Positions 26,330 to 35,746 of a DNA stretch of 64,000 bases are shown one piece after another; positions within the stretch are counted from its first letter, which is position 1; every line of letters starts with the position of its first letter. The translations under genes were made by a program, and so were the position numbers. Origin of the DNA: Variovorax sp. PMC12 (lineage in GTDB: Bacteria > Pseudomonadota > Gammaproteobacteria > Burkholderiales > Burkholderiaceae_C); assembly GCF_003019815.1 (NCBI RefSeq), contig NZ_CP027773.1:4242501-4306500 (forward strand). The letters are read 5' to 3'. The notes under the pieces are model-generated. The model saw nothing but the letters and a program-made list of their open reading frames with translations. It was not told where the DNA came from and did not search any database.

Positions 26330-26733
26330 CAGGGCAGCTCCACATGGGTTGTGAGTTGACTGCCCGTGCTGCGCGACGGGGCTTGCCAGGTGATGGTCAC
26401 GTCGGCCGCCTTGCCTGTTCCGGCAACGGCCACTTTTCCGACTCCGTTCGGCAAGCCGCCGGTTTGCGGCGCGGCGACACGCAGCTTCCAGGCATCCAGC
26501 GCCGCAGCTGGAACTGTGGTCGATTGGTTGAGCCACATCAACGCGACCACTTCGTTTGCAAGCAGCGCTGCGCGGTTGCGGTCTTCGGCATCCACCGAGA
26601 AGCTCACGGCACGTGCCTGCAGGCCGATCAGGCCCAACAGGCCCAGGGAAAAGAGCAGCACCGACACCAGGACTTCAAGCAGAGCGATACCGCCCTGGTT
26701 GCGGCGGCGAGTTATTTCGCTTGGGTTTTTCAT
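26329..26733 (-). CDS. pilV: Minor pilin PilV
   Basis: Protein of 134 residues. A basic leader ends at QGG, followed by IALLEVLVSVLLFSLGLLGLIGLQ, the typical PilV/GspI start with Glu5. The helix continues into DRNRAALLANEVVALMWLN. The rest is short compared with many PilV proteins (about 150-190). The start ATG lies just past the fimT stop (26736), and its stop shares a base with pilW, so translation is coupled. Confidence 0.88.
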   Translation of the reverse strand: MKNPSEITRRRNQGGIALLEVLVSVLLFSLGLLGLIGLQARAVSFSVDAEDRNRAALLANEVVALMWLNQSTTVPAAALDAWKLRVAAPQTGGLPNGVGKVAVAGTGKAADVTITWQAPSRSTGSQLTTHVELP

Positions 26734-26735
26734 CA

Positions 26736-27350
26736 CTAGGGGCAGCCGTCGGGCTGAGTGTCTGAAAGGGTTCGCGCCGGGTCGCACATGCGGACTTGCC
26801 CGCCGAGCGCGACGAGCACGCGCAGTGGTCGGTCGCCAGTCTTGCTGTCGCTCATCGCGATGTCGTATTGGACGGCTGCTGCCGTGCATTTGGCGCTGGT
26901 GGGGCCGGGCGTGTCGTTTGCCACGAGGCGGCCTATCGAACTGAAGCAGATGGATATGGGGCCTGAGATCGCCACGTTGGAGCCGACATCTCGCAGGATG
27001 CCTGCTTCGACAAACGCCGCTGTCGCATCGGAGTCGGCCGGTACCACTGTGCTGATGGCCCAGTTGCTACCGTTGGCCTTGGCCGTATAGCTGGTATTGG
27101 TAGGGCTGCCGTCGGTCAAGGAGAAAACCACTTGACGGCTGCGCCGGGTGGCTTCCGTTTGCGCCTGCCGCAACCCGTTTTGCAGCGCATCGCTGACCGT
27201 GCGGATCTTGTTGTTGCGTACCCAGCCGAGCATGGATGGCGTGGCGAGCGCGGCGAGCAGCGCCATGATCGCCACCACCACGATCATTTCAACCAGTGTG
27301 AATCCCTTGTGCCGCGCAGGGTGACGGCGACCGGTCATGACGAGGGGCAT
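26736..27350 (-). CDS. fimT: GspH/FimT family minor pseudopilin
   Basis: Protein of 204 residues from the first ATG, or 200 from the ATG at 27338, which overlaps the pilE stop as ATGA. The prepilin site is HKG/FTLVEMIVVVAIMALLAALA, followed by the GspH-type ALQNGLRQAQTEATRRSRQV helix. A ribosome-binding-like AAGGGG lies before 27350. FimT-type pilins join the priming complex and in some bacteria bind DNA. It is second in the leftward operon after pilE. Confidence 0.88.
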   Translation of the reverse strand: MPLVMTGRRHPARHKGFTLVEMIVVVAIMALLAALATPSMLGWVRNNKIRTVSDALQNGLRQAQTEATRRSRQVVFSLTDGSPTNTSYTAKANGSNWAISTVVPADSDATAAFVEAGILRDVGSNVAISGPISICFSSIGRLVANDTPGPTSAKCTAAAVQYDIAMSDSKTGDRPLRVLVALGGQVRMCDPARTLSDTQPDGCP

Positions 27351-27838
27351 GCTTGCCCCTTCTTGACGATCCAGTCAGTGGCACAGGACGTTGTCCAACC
27401 CGACCACCCTGAAGGCATGCCTGTCGTGGCGCGGATGTTCTGCTCGGTGATGGTGTAGACGACACCGTTGGCTGGTCCGCTCCCCGTGGCGGTAAGCGTG
27501 AACGTCGTATCGGTCGGCACAACGGTCGCGCAACTGATCACGAAGTTGCCGAAAGTGCGCTGGCTGGCAGTGATGCCGGCGTCGCAAGGCGGAAGGATGG
27601 TGGCGCTGATCTTCTTGTACGTGCGGTTGTCCTGAAAATACCTCTCCATGTTCGCGCGCATGGTGGCCAACCCATTTGTGCCGTCTACCACGTACCCGCG
27701 CCGCACATAGTCCTGATAGCTCGGAATGGCGATCGCTGCGAGCACGCCGATGATCGCCACCGTAATCATCACCTCGATCAGCGTGAAGCCATGCGACCGG
27801 GAGCGGACGATCCGGCTTCGAGCAGATTGCTGTTTCAT
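27335..27838 (-). CDS. pilE: PilE-like minor pilin, first gene of the leftward operon
   Basis: Prepilin of 167 residues. The leader is basic and ends SHG/FTLIEVMITVAIIGVLAAIAIPSYQDYVRR. The body has the NMERYFQDNRTY motif typical of PilE/ComP-type minor pilins and several cysteines (PPC, SC, SCATDW, AC). The ATG at 27838 is chosen over a longer reading because AAAGG precedes it and the extension has no homology. Its position at the front of the operon differs from the second cluster, where pilE is last. Confidence 0.9.
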   Translation of the reverse strand: MKQQSARSRIVRSRSHGFTLIEVMITVAIIGVLAAIAIPSYQDYVRRGYVVDGTNGLATMRANMERYFQDNRTYKKISATILPPCDAGITASQRTFGNFVISCATVVPTDTTFTLTATGSGPANGVVYTITEQNIRATTGMPSGWSGWTTSCATDWIVKKGQACPSS

Positions 27839-28267
27839 CAGAAGACGCCTTTCAGCCCTGACCGGCAGCGCCGGACACGGGTTGTAAACAATTAACAAAT
27901 TCTGTTAATTGTTGTTCTCGGACGTTTACATCTGCAAAACCTCTCGTCCCCCGTCGATGACCATTCGTCGGCAAACCGCCCGGCACCTGGGACTGGTTGA
28001 TGTCCTGTGCTGCATTGCTCTACTGCCGCATCGCGTTAATAACTTTTGCCGGTCATTTGAAGGGCAAGCAACTGCGAAGGCATTTGCTGAGGATGGCCAA
28101 TTCCGAGGACACGTGGACTGCAACCTGATTTTTCTCTGTAGCGTTGGAAGTAATGCGAAAGCGTCAAGCGGTCACATTCAGGTGACAAACGGCAATTGAG
28201 TACTTTCAAACTCACCTAGCATCCAGGACACATATAGAAACAGTGATGCAAGGGAGAGGTGCCACAC
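27839..28267. promoter_or_regulatory. Divergent control region between the two minor-pilin operons
   Basis: A gene-free stretch of 429 nt, more AT-rich than its surroundings, must hold both divergent promoters. It contains a perfect inverted repeat at 27887-27913 (listed separately) and GTCAC-ATTCAG-GTGAC at 28171-28186, close to the start of the rightward operon. No convincing sigma-54 element or complete -35/-10 pair was found by eye. A 96-codon reading frame at 27909-28199 has no pilin or other recognisable features. Confidence 0.6.
27887..27913. repeat. Perfect 11-base inverted repeat upstream of the leftward minor-pilin operon
   Basis: AACAATTAACA and TGTTAATTGTT flank a 5-nt spacer, 49 nt before the pilE ATG. 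No gene ends here, so a terminator role is unlikely; an operator or an mRNA 5' hairpin is more likely. Confidence 0.6.
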
Positions 28268-28843
28268 ATGGCTTGGAGGCGCAAAGCATTGCGTTGCGGC
28301 GGGTTCACGCTCGTCGAAATGGTGGTCGTCGTCGCGATGCTCGGGATACTGCTGGCGCTGGCCGTGCCGGGTTTTGTCGCGATGCAACGGAACTCGGCGG
28401 CGGCGACGCTCGGCAATGAGTTCGTCATGGCGGTGGGCTTCGCGCGTTCCGAAGCCATCGCGACGAACAAGTGCGTCACCGTCTGCGTGCCGGCGGACAT
28501 CACCGTCGCCGATCCCACCTGCGCCGGCAGAGGGGCCGAATGGAGCGGCGGGTGGATCGTGTTCTCCAACCCCAAGTGCGACAGCGTTGCCGACGACGAC
28601 ACGGCGCGGCTGCTGAAGTTCTACATCGGCAAGGCCAACGGTCCCACGCTGACCGCGCCCACCGGCAAGGTCGCGGCGCTGCGCTTCGACGCGCGCGGGC
28701 GCTCGAGCCTCACCGCCCAGCAGGCGCTGGGGCTCGCGCCTGTGGGCGCCTCCACCACCAAGGTGGTGTGCCTGGACGTGATGGGCCGCGCCCGCGTCGG
28801 CAACGTCGGCGGCATCAGCTGCGACGACAGCAATCAAAACTAG
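28268..28843 (+). CDS. fimT: GspH/FimT family minor pseudopilin, second cluster
   Basis: Protein of 191 residues. The prepilin site is CGG/FTLVEMVVVVAMLGILLALAVPGF, then the helix LGNEFVMAVGFARSEAIATN typical of GspH/FimT. Cysteine pairs are present in the head. AGGGAGAGG precedes the ATG at 28268; a GTG three codons upstream is less likely. It is the first gene of the rightward minor-pilin operon, and pilV follows after 12 nt. Confidence 0.9.
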   Translation: MAWRRKALRCGGFTLVEMVVVVAMLGILLALAVPGFVAMQRNSAAATLGNEFVMAVGFARSEAIATNKCVTVCVPADITVADPTCAGRGAEWSGGWIVFSNPKCDSVADDDTARLLKFYIGKANGPTLTAPTGKVAALRFDARGRSSLTAQQALGLAPVGASTTKVVCLDVMGRARVGNVGGISCDDSNQN

Positions 28844-28855
28844 GTGGGAAGGCGA

Positions 28856-29473
28856 ATGATGAATCGCGCTCGGCAATCGGGTGTGGCGCTGATCGAGGCG
28901 CTGGCGGCTCTACTGATCTTCTCGTTCGGGCTGCTGGGCATCGCCGGCCTGATGGCTGCCGCGACGAGGTACCAGACCGGCAACGAGGCCCGGCTGAATG
29001 TTTCGGCGGTCATCGACGACCTGTCCGAAAGGATCCGCATCAACGTACCCGGGGCAAACGGCTATTCGGGCCTGGTCGGCGGTGTCGCCGCTTCCGGATC
29101 GGGCTATCAGCTGACCGACGACTATTCGACGCAGGCCGCGGACGCGGTGACCGTACCGTCGAAGAATTGCCTGACAGCGGTCTGCAGCCCGGCGGAACTG
29201 GCGGCCTACGACCTCGCGGCCTGGAAAAACATTCTTCGCACGGCTTTCCCGGGCGGGGCGGGCTACATCACCGGCAACATCGCGTCCGGCTTCGTCGTCA
29301 GCGTGATGTGGTTCGACAAGAGCGCGACGGACAAGGCCGGCGATGCGATCGAACCGGCCGTCTGCACCGACGAGGCCGACGACCGGCAGACGGCGTCGGC
29401 CCGCTTCTGCTGCCCTGAGGGAGCCTCGGCGCCTGCCGGCGTGCGTTGCTACACCACGAGCGTTCTGCCATGA
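28856..29473 (+). CDS. pilV: Minor pilin PilV, second cluster
   Basis: Protein of 205 residues, clearly longer than the PilV at 26329. The N-terminus is QSG/VALIEALAALLIFSFGLLGIAGL with Glu5. The C-terminal region is cysteine-rich (CCPEG, RCYT). Two adjacent ATG codons are present with GGGAAGG upstream; the first is used. The stop overlaps the pilW start as ATGA. Confidence 0.9.
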   Translation: MMNRARQSGVALIEALAALLIFSFGLLGIAGLMAAATRYQTGNEARLNVSAVIDDLSERIRINVPGANGYSGLVGGVAASGSGYQLTDDYSTQAADAVTVPSKNCLTAVCSPAELAAYDLAAWKNILRTAFPGGAGYITGNIASGFVVSVMWFDKSATDKAGDAIEPAVCTDEADDRQTASARFCCPEGASAPAGVRCYTTSVLP

Positions 29474-30474
29474 AGACGCGTGCCCACAGGTCGCGCGGCC
29501 TCACATTGGTCGAGCTGCTGGTTGCGATCGCGCTCGGGCTGCTGCTGGCCGCCGTGGCCGGCTATCTGCTCGTTTCGACGAACCGGGCGGCTAGGGCCAT
29601 CGACGCCCGCGCCGAGCAGCAGGAAGCCGCCAACATCGTGCTGGACATCATCGGCCGCGACCTGAAGAACGCGGGCTTCTATCCGGCCAGCTTCGCGGCT
29701 TCGGCCGGGTCTTCGCGCTTGCCCGGCGCCTACTCGAACATCGTGTCGAGCTCGAAGAACGCGTTCGACCAGGGCATCTTCGGCTGCAGCGCGGCGCTGT
29801 TCGACGTGGCCAGCGGAACCTGCCCGGCAGCCGGCACCTCGGCGCCTGATTCGCTCGTGGTCAATTACTTTTCCGCGGACAACTTCGGGATAGAAGGCGT
29901 CGGCACGCGGAAGGATTGCCTGCGCCAGGACGTGGAACTGGCCACTTTCGAGGGGGCCGAATACAACAAGGACCGCGCCGGCTCGGGCGACAAAGGCACC
30001 GGAACCGTGGTCTTGCCGCTGTTCATCAGCAACGTCTACGGCCTGGGCGACAGCTACACCTACACGCAGGACGGCAGGTCCATCTCCACCCGCAGCTTTC
30101 GCTGCGCGGGGAACGGGCCCAACACCAAACCGCACCAGCCCATCGTCCCGGGCGTCGTCGAACTGAGGTTTCGCTACGGGGTTGCCGAGGCGAACACGCT
30201 CGAGTCGCCCGCGCGCTTCTTCACCGCAACGGAGGTCAGCGCACAGCCGGCAGCCACCATCGACGGGCAAAGCAAGACCGCCTGGCAGCGCGTGGTCGCC
30301 GTGCAGGTGTGCGTCGTGACCAAGACGCTCGATGCATCGGTGAGGCAGACCTCGAGCGGCAGCTATGTGGACTGCGACGGCGTCTCGCGCAGCTTCTCCG
30401 GCGCGGATCGCGCGATCTACAAGCAGCAGACCCGCATCTTCGGCGTCCGCAACAACCTCACGAGGACGTTTTGA
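29470..30474 (+). CDS. pilW: Minor pilin PilW, second cluster
   Basis: Protein of 334 residues. The prepilin site is RSRG/LTLVELLVAIALGLLLAAVAGYLLV, followed by EQQEAANIVLDIIGRDLKNAGFYP, the PilW helix. Cysteine pairs occur in the middle and near the C-terminus. It belongs to the pilus priming complex with the adjacent FimT, PilV, PilX and PilE. It overlaps pilV upstream by 4 nt and reaches into the pilX start region. Confidence 0.9.
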   Translation: MKTRAHRSRGLTLVELLVAIALGLLLAAVAGYLLVSTNRAARAIDARAEQQEAANIVLDIIGRDLKNAGFYPASFAASAGSSRLPGAYSNIVSSSKNAFDQGIFGCSAALFDVASGTCPAAGTSAPDSLVVNYFSADNFGIEGVGTRKDCLRQDVELATFEGAEYNKDRAGSGDKGTGTVVLPLFISNVYGLGDSYTYTQDGRSISTRSFRCAGNGPNTKPHQPIVPGVVELRFRYGVAEANTLESPARFFTATEVSAQPAATIDGQSKTAWQRVVAVQVCVVTKTLDASVRQTSSGSYVDCDGVSRSFSGADRAIYKQQTRIFGVRNNLTRTF

Positions 30475-30479
30475 ACCGC

Positions 30480-31103
30480 ATGCACCGCCCCGCCGCCCAG
30501 CGCGGACTCGCATTGGTCATCGTGCTGGTGTTCGTCGTGATCCTGTCCGGCGTGGCCGCCTTTGCGGTGCGGCGCGTGATGTTCGGCGAGCACATCGCAC
30601 GCAACGTGCTCGACATGGAAATTGCCAGGCAGGCCGCTGAGGCCGCGCTGCGCGACGCGGAGCGAGACATTTCGCTGGCGGACGACGTGACGGGCGCCGC
30701 CTGCCCACGCGGGGACGACCGCCCCATCAAGTCGGCCTACAGCGAGCCGAACTTCGGCACCGACTGCCCCCGCGGGCAGTGCCGCTTCGGCGAGCAGACG
30801 CCCGCTTCCTACTACGCGGACAGCAACGCCAAGTCGAAGACCAACCCCGAACCGTGGTGGCCCGCGGACAGCGGCGGCGTCGGCTGGAAGGCGAGTCCGC
30901 CTTCCGGCTGCGCTTTCACAGGGGGCGTCCCGCTGGGCACCTTCACCGGCACGCCGGGCGTCAAGGGGGTGTCTCGCCAGCCCGAATACCTGATCGAGTA
31001 CATGCAGCGCGGCGAAGAAATCTATTTCAGGAATACCGCGCGCGGCTGGGGGCTCGACCCGAATACGGAAGTCGTGCTGCAAAGCTATTTCAAGCGAAGC
31101 TGA
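30480..31103 (+). CDS. pilX: Minor pilin assembly protein PilX, second cluster
   Basis: Protein of 207 residues from the ATG at 30480. The anchor is QRGLALVIVLVFVVILSGVAAFAVRR, typical of PilX_N, followed by DMEIARQAAEAALRDAERDI. A TTG at 30471 overlaps the pilW stop, and GAGGA lies 4 nt before it, so the true start may be 9 nt earlier. It ends 2 nt before the second pilY1 gene. Four cysteines lie in the head. Confidence 0.87.
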   Translation: MHRPAAQRGLALVIVLVFVVILSGVAAFAVRRVMFGEHIARNVLDMEIARQAAEAALRDAERDISLADDVTGAACPRGDDRPIKSAYSEPNFGTDCPRGQCRFGEQTPASYYADSNAKSKTNPEPWWPADSGGVGWKASPPSGCAFTGGVPLGTFTGTPGVKGVSRQPEYLIEYMQRGEEIYFRNTARGWGLDPNTEVVLQSYFKRS

Positions 31104-31105
31104 AA

Positions 31106-34100
31106 ATGAAAAAAGCAATCATCGAATTTGCGGCAATGTTGTTCCTGGCCGTGGCGGGTGCTGCCAATGCCCAGATCCAGGCGGTTCCGCCCAACGTGAA
31201 TCCGGATCCGAATCTGCCCATGGTGGTGTTGAACGTGTCCAAGGACTACAGCATGTTCAGCCGCGCCTATACGGATTACGAAGATCTGAATTTCGACGGC
31301 AGCATCGATTACTATTTTTTGCCGTATTTCAAATACTACGGATATTTCGATCCGACGAAATGCTACAGCTATGGCGGCACCGGAGCAGCCGGCAATTTCG
31401 TTCCGGAGAAATTGGCCGAAAAGGTGACTGTGGCCGGAGACCCGGCAGGTTCGCCGAGATACTACTGCGCCGAAGCGGGTGCCAGGTCATCCAGCCTCTG
31501 GAGCGGCAATTTCCTGAATTGGGCCACCATGTCCCGCATGGACGTGCTTCGCAAGATTCTTTACGGTGGATTGCGCTCCACCGACGAAGCCGGGTCTTCG
31601 CAGAATCCTGGAAAAACCGTGCTCGAAATGGCTTTCGTCCCGCGCAACAGCCAGGCCTACGCCAAGTACTACAACGGCCCCGACCTGATTCGCCTCACGC
31701 CGTTTTCATACGCCACGGGGCTCACGCTGTGCCGCCGGCACGAGAATCCGACCAATGCCGAAGAATCGCAGATATCGGAATTGAACCCGGTGATTCGTGC
31801 CGCCGAAGGCAACTATGTTCTGTGGAACATGACGGAAGTCCGCAGCTGCAACTGGTTGAACGAGGAAAAATACGATTGGCAGGATTTGACCGTCGCATTC
31901 ATGACTGCGAATTATGTGGGCGCTGGTGGCGCATCGGCGCACCAGGGCAGCAATCCGGCGAAGGCCAATGAATACATGGCCCGAGTGGAAGTTTGCAGGA
32001 AAGATCTGATCGGGGAAGAGCGTTGCAAGCAATATCCGAATTCAAATCTGAAGCCGATCGGCCTGCTGAATGAATTTGGAGAAAGCAGCAATTACGGGCA
32101 CAGCGCAGCCAAGGCTGAATTTGCGATGTTCCTCGGCTCCTTCGACACCAATCTCGATGGCGGCGTGCTTCGCAAGAACATGTCCGAGATCAATGATGAA
32201 ATCGATGCGCAAACGGGGGTGTTCAAGGTTTTCTCCAATGCAAACGATCGCGGCATCATCTATTCGATGAATCGGCTAAGGCCTTTTGGATACAAACCCG
32301 TGACCGGAAGATACGCAGACGACTGCTTTTCCAACACCATCAAGAACGGAGATTGCCCGTCATGGGGCAATCCCATCGGAGAAATCATTCTGGAGGGGCT
32401 GCGTTACTACGCCTCCAAAGGGGCTCTCTACCGTGGCGGAGAAAAAGACGCAACGCTGGGCCTGCCGTCCCCCGCCTGGATCGATCCGCTCGAGGCAAAT
32501 CCGCAGTACCCGGGTTCTGGAAAGTCGCGTGAGTCGCTCTACGGAAAGAGCATCTGCCGACCGCTCAACATGGTCACCATCTCCAGCGGCGTGGGCACGT
32601 TCGATGGCGACAGCATGGGCGCGCTGAACGACAGCGAACTTGGCATCGGCGCTTCGCACGACGCGGCTTACTACACGAGGCTGATCGGCAACGCCGCGAA
32701 TGAAGGTATCTCGGGCACGGTGCGCTTGGCCGGCTCCGTCGACGCGAGCACCGAGAGGGAAGGCATAAAAGGCATCTGCACCGGCAAGCTCATCGGAGAC
32801 CTGAGCATGGTGTCGGGCCTGTGCCCCGAGGCGCCGAACATGCGGGGCACCTACCTCGGCGCCGGAGCCGCCTACTACGCCCACGTGAACCGCATCCGCC
32901 CCAAACTGACCGTGCCCAAGGACGCGAACGCCAACGTGCTGAAGGTCCGCCAGTACGCGGTGACGATGTCGGGCGGGTCCGCCTCCATCCGCATTCCGGT
33001 TCCAGGTTCCAGCCCGAAGCGCTACGTCTTCATCACCCCCGCCAGCATCGACTGGAACGGCAAGACGCCACTTCCAGGCAACATGGTGGACTTCAAGGTC
33101 CTGAAGCGCGCAGCGAACGGCGAATCCGGGACCTTTCTCGTGCTCTGGCAGCACCAGGCGCTCGGTGAAGACCAGGACCAGGACATGCTGGGCTCCATCC
33201 GGTACGAGACCGATGCGAGCACCACGCCGCCCACATTGCGCGTGTTCACGCAGACCCTGGAGTCGAACACCGGCAACGCCGGGCCGTTCGCCTTCGGCTA
33301 CACGGTGGTGGGCAGCAACAGGGATGGAAGCCACTTCCACAGCGGCATCAACAACTACGCCTCCAGCGAGTTGACCGCGTCCTACGCCGCATCGAACGTG
33401 CAGCGCGAAGACCGGCCGACTGCAGCCAAGTGCTACCTGAACGACAACGGAAGCAAGCCGGAGCCGTGGGACCACAAGGTGGCGCCGCGCCTGTGCGTGA
33501 AGTTCGGCAATGTCTTCGTCAAGGGCGAGACCCGGCTCGACTACCAGATGCTCGGCTCCAGCGAGGCAGCGATCCAGGACCCGCTCTGGTACGTTGCCAA
33601 ATACGGCGGCTTCAAGGACTCCGAGAAGACCCCGACCGGATTCCCCGACGCCGTTTCCAAGTGGGACACCAGGCGGGCCGACGGTGCCGCCTGCGGGGCC
33701 GCCGGCCAGCCCGACTGCAGCGACGGCATTCCGGACAACTATTTCCTCGCACGGCGTCCGGACCTGCTCGAGGAATCGCTGCGGCAGGTCTTCGCGGACA
33801 TCACCGGAACTTCGAATTCCGCGCCGGCGGTGTCGCGGCCCGACCTGCGCGCCGGCGACTACAAGTACGTCGCCAACTTCTCCGCGTCCGACCTGCACGG
33901 CGAACTGCTGGCCTACCGGCTCGACGCGGCCGGCAATTTCGGCGCCACGCCTTCCGCGAAGGGGCATGCCAACCTGACCAGCGCGGCGACGCGCGCGATC
34001 ATCACGAACCTCGGAACCACCGGGGTGCCGTTCACCCATGCGGGCCTGAACGTCCCCGCGGGCGCCACGTACCTGGCCGGCCTCGGCGCTTCCACGAGCG

Positions 34101-35746
34101 TGCAGCAGGACGTCATCGGCTACCTGCGCGGCACCCGCACCCACGAGAAGCTGTACGGAGGCACCTTCCGTGACCGGAACTCGGATTCGATCATGGGCGG
34201 CGTGGTGAACGCCAACCCCTGGCTGCAGGACCGGCCCTCGGCCAACTTCTTCGGCGCCGTCTTCGGCGGCTACGGCACATTCAAGACCGCCCAGAAGTCG
34301 CGCGCCAGGCTGGTATGGGTGGGCGCCGCGGACGGCATGCTCCACGCGTTCACCGCAGACGCGCTGACGCCTGTCATGTCCTATGTGCCGCAGGCGCTCT
34401 CCTCGCGCCTCAAGGAAATTCCGGATCCCACGGTCACCGATCTGCGCGCCTACATGGACGGCTCTCCATTCACCGCGGATGTGAAAACCTCCGCCGCCAC
34501 GGCCGCGTGGCGCACGTACCTTTTCTCCAGCCTGGGGCGCGGCGCCAAGGCGATCTTCGCGCTGGACGTGACGTCGCCGGCAGCGCTGACCGAAGCCAAT
34601 GCCGCCAGCGTCTTCAAGTGGCAGTTCACCACCGCGGACGACGCCGACCTGGGCCATGTCATTTCCGACGGCGGTGTGCACCCGGCAAGCAACCAGGCCG
34701 CGCAGGTCGCGCGAATGGCCAACGGCAAGTTCGCCGTGCTGTTCGGCAACGGCGTGTCGAGCGCGTCGGGCAAGACCGTGCTCTACATCCTCTTCGTCGA
34801 CGGGCCAGGCTCCGACGGCAGATGGGTGCACAACACCCACTACAAGCGCATCGAAGTCGGCACGGCGGGCGGCGGCGGCTTGATGCAGCCGACCTGGCTC
34901 GACACCAACGATGACGGCATCGCGGACGCCATATATGCCGGCGACCTCAAGGGCAACATGTGGAAGTTCGATGTTTCCAGTGATGACGCGAGCCGCTGGG
35001 CAGAGGCCTACGGCAAGCCGCTGTACGTCGCCATGGACGCCTTGTCGAACGTGCTCCCGATCACGACAGCGCCGGTCACGCGCTTCCATCCCGGCGGCGG
35101 GCAGGTCGTGGTCTTCGGGACGGGGCAATCGATCTTTTCCGGCGACTTTCCCGACAAGGCGCGGCAGCATCGCGTCTTCGGCATCTGGGACAAGCCGAGC
35201 TATGCGGCAGCCCCCGCCACCATTCCGTCGGGCGTGACCGAACTCGAGCAGCGCACGTGGAGCCTCGGCACGAACAAGCCCGAGGCGATCGTCCAGAGCG
35301 CCACCGGCGCGATCGACTGGAGCCGCAAGAAGGGCTGGTACGTGAACATTCCGGGTTCGTTGGCTTCCGGCATGGTGCTGGGCAATCCGAAGGCCATGGG
35401 CAAGGACGTCAACATTCCCATCGTCTACAAGAAGGCGGCGGCGGAGGTCATGTGCGCCGACAGCGGCGCCGGGGCCGACGTGCAGGTGAACGGGGTCGCG
35501 GGCGTTGCCACGACACCGAATCTCTTCGGCATTGCCGGCGCCGCGGGCGAGGTGATCGGCATCGTCGGCCTCGACCAGCGCTTCGCCATTCCGGAAGACT
35601 CGACCGCCCGGTGCGCGGCGGGCCTGTCCTGCGCCCGGATCGTGGGGCCGAACACCGACATCACGATGAAGAAGAACACCGTGCAGGCGCGCATCTTCTG
35701 GCGCGAGATCCCCGGCCTGAAGACGACCGTGGAGAAGCACCGATGA
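31106..35746 (+). CDS. pilY1: PilY1-type pilus tip adhesin, second cluster
   Basis: Protein of 1546 residues with a signal peptide (about 1-22, ending ANA). The N-terminal part has an acidic DLNFDGSIDYYF loop that looks like a calcium site, then GYFDPTKCYSY and WSGNFLNWATMSRMD. The C-terminal beta-propeller carries the canonical PilY1 calcium loop DTNDDGIAD before YAGDLKGNMWKFD at about residue 1266. It has no PA14 domain. The first 1.3 kb is visibly poorer in GC than the rest. It would cap or tip pili like its paralogue. The downstream pilE overlaps its stop as ATGA. Confidence 0.93.
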   Translation: MKKAIIEFAAMLFLAVAGAANAQIQAVPPNVNPDPNLPMVVLNVSKDYSMFSRAYTDYEDLNFDGSIDYYFLPYFKYYGYFDPTKCYSYGGTGAAGNFVPEKLAEKVTVAGDPAGSPRYYCAEAGARSSSLWSGNFLNWATMSRMDVLRKILYGGLRSTDEAGSSQNPGKTVLEMAFVPRNSQAYAKYYNGPDLIRLTPFSYATGLTLCRRHENPTNAEESQISELNPVIRAAEGNYVLWNMTEVRSCNWLNEEKYDWQDLTVAFMTANYVGAGGASAHQGSNPAKANEYMARVEVCRKDLIGEERCKQYPNSNLKPIGLLNEFGESSNYGHSAAKAEFAMFLGSFDTNLDGGVLRKNMSEINDEIDAQTGVFKVFSNANDRGIIYSMNRLRPFGYKPVTGRYADDCFSNTIKNGDCPSWGNPIGEIILEGLRYYASKGALYRGGEKDATLGLPSPAWIDPLEANPQYPGSGKSRESLYGKSICRPLNMVTISSGVGTFDGDSMGALNDSELGIGASHDAAYYTRLIGNAANEGISGTVRLAGSVDASTEREGIKGICTGKLIGDLSMVSGLCPEAPNMRGTYLGAGAAYYAHVNRIRPKLTVPKDANANVLKVRQYAVTMSGGSASIRIPVPGSSPKRYVFITPASIDWNGKTPLPGNMVDFKVLKRAANGESGTFLVLWQHQALGEDQDQDMLGSIRYETDASTTPPTLRVFTQTLESNTGNAGPFAFGYTVVGSNRDGSHFHSGINNYASSELTASYAASNVQREDRPTAAKCYLNDNGSKPEPWDHKVAPRLCVKFGNVFVKGETRLDYQMLGSSEAAIQDPLWYVAKYGGFKDSEKTPTGFPDAVSKWDTRRADGAACGAAGQPDCSDGIPDNYFLARRPDLLEESLRQVFADITGTSNSAPAVSRPDLRAGDYKYVANFSASDLHGELLAYRLDAAGNFGATPSAKGHANLTSAATRAIITNLGTTGVPFTHAGLNVPAGATYLAGLGASTSVQQDVIGYLRGTRTHEKLYGGTFRDRNSDSIMGGVVNANPWLQDRPSANFFGAVFGGYGTFKTAQKSRARLVWVGAADGMLHAFTADALTPVMSYVPQALSSRLKEIPDPTVTDLRAYMDGSPFTADVKTSAATAAWRTYLFSSLGRGAKAIFALDVTSPAALTEANAASVFKWQFTTADDADLGHVISDGGVHPASNQAAQVARMANGKFAVLFGNGVSSASGKTVLYILFVDGPGSDGRWVHNTHYKRIEVGTAGGGGLMQPTWLDTNDDGIADAIYAGDLKGNMWKFDVSSDDASRWAEAYGKPLYVAMDALSNVLPITTAPVTRFHPGGGQVVVFGTGQSIFSGDFPDKARQHRVFGIWDKPSYAAAPATIPSGVTELEQRTWSLGTNKPEAIVQSATGAIDWSRKKGWYVNIPGSLASGMVLGNPKAMGKDVNIPIVYKKAAAEVMCADSGAGADVQVNGVAGVATTPNLFGIAGAAGEVIGIVGLDQRFAIPEDSTARCAAGLSCARIVGPNTDITMKKNTVQARIFWREIPGLKTTVEKHR

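Noticed and set aside
27909..28199. A 96-codon frame in the divergent minor-pilin region
   Set aside because: No ribosome-binding site, no family motif, and it covers the region where both promoters must lie.
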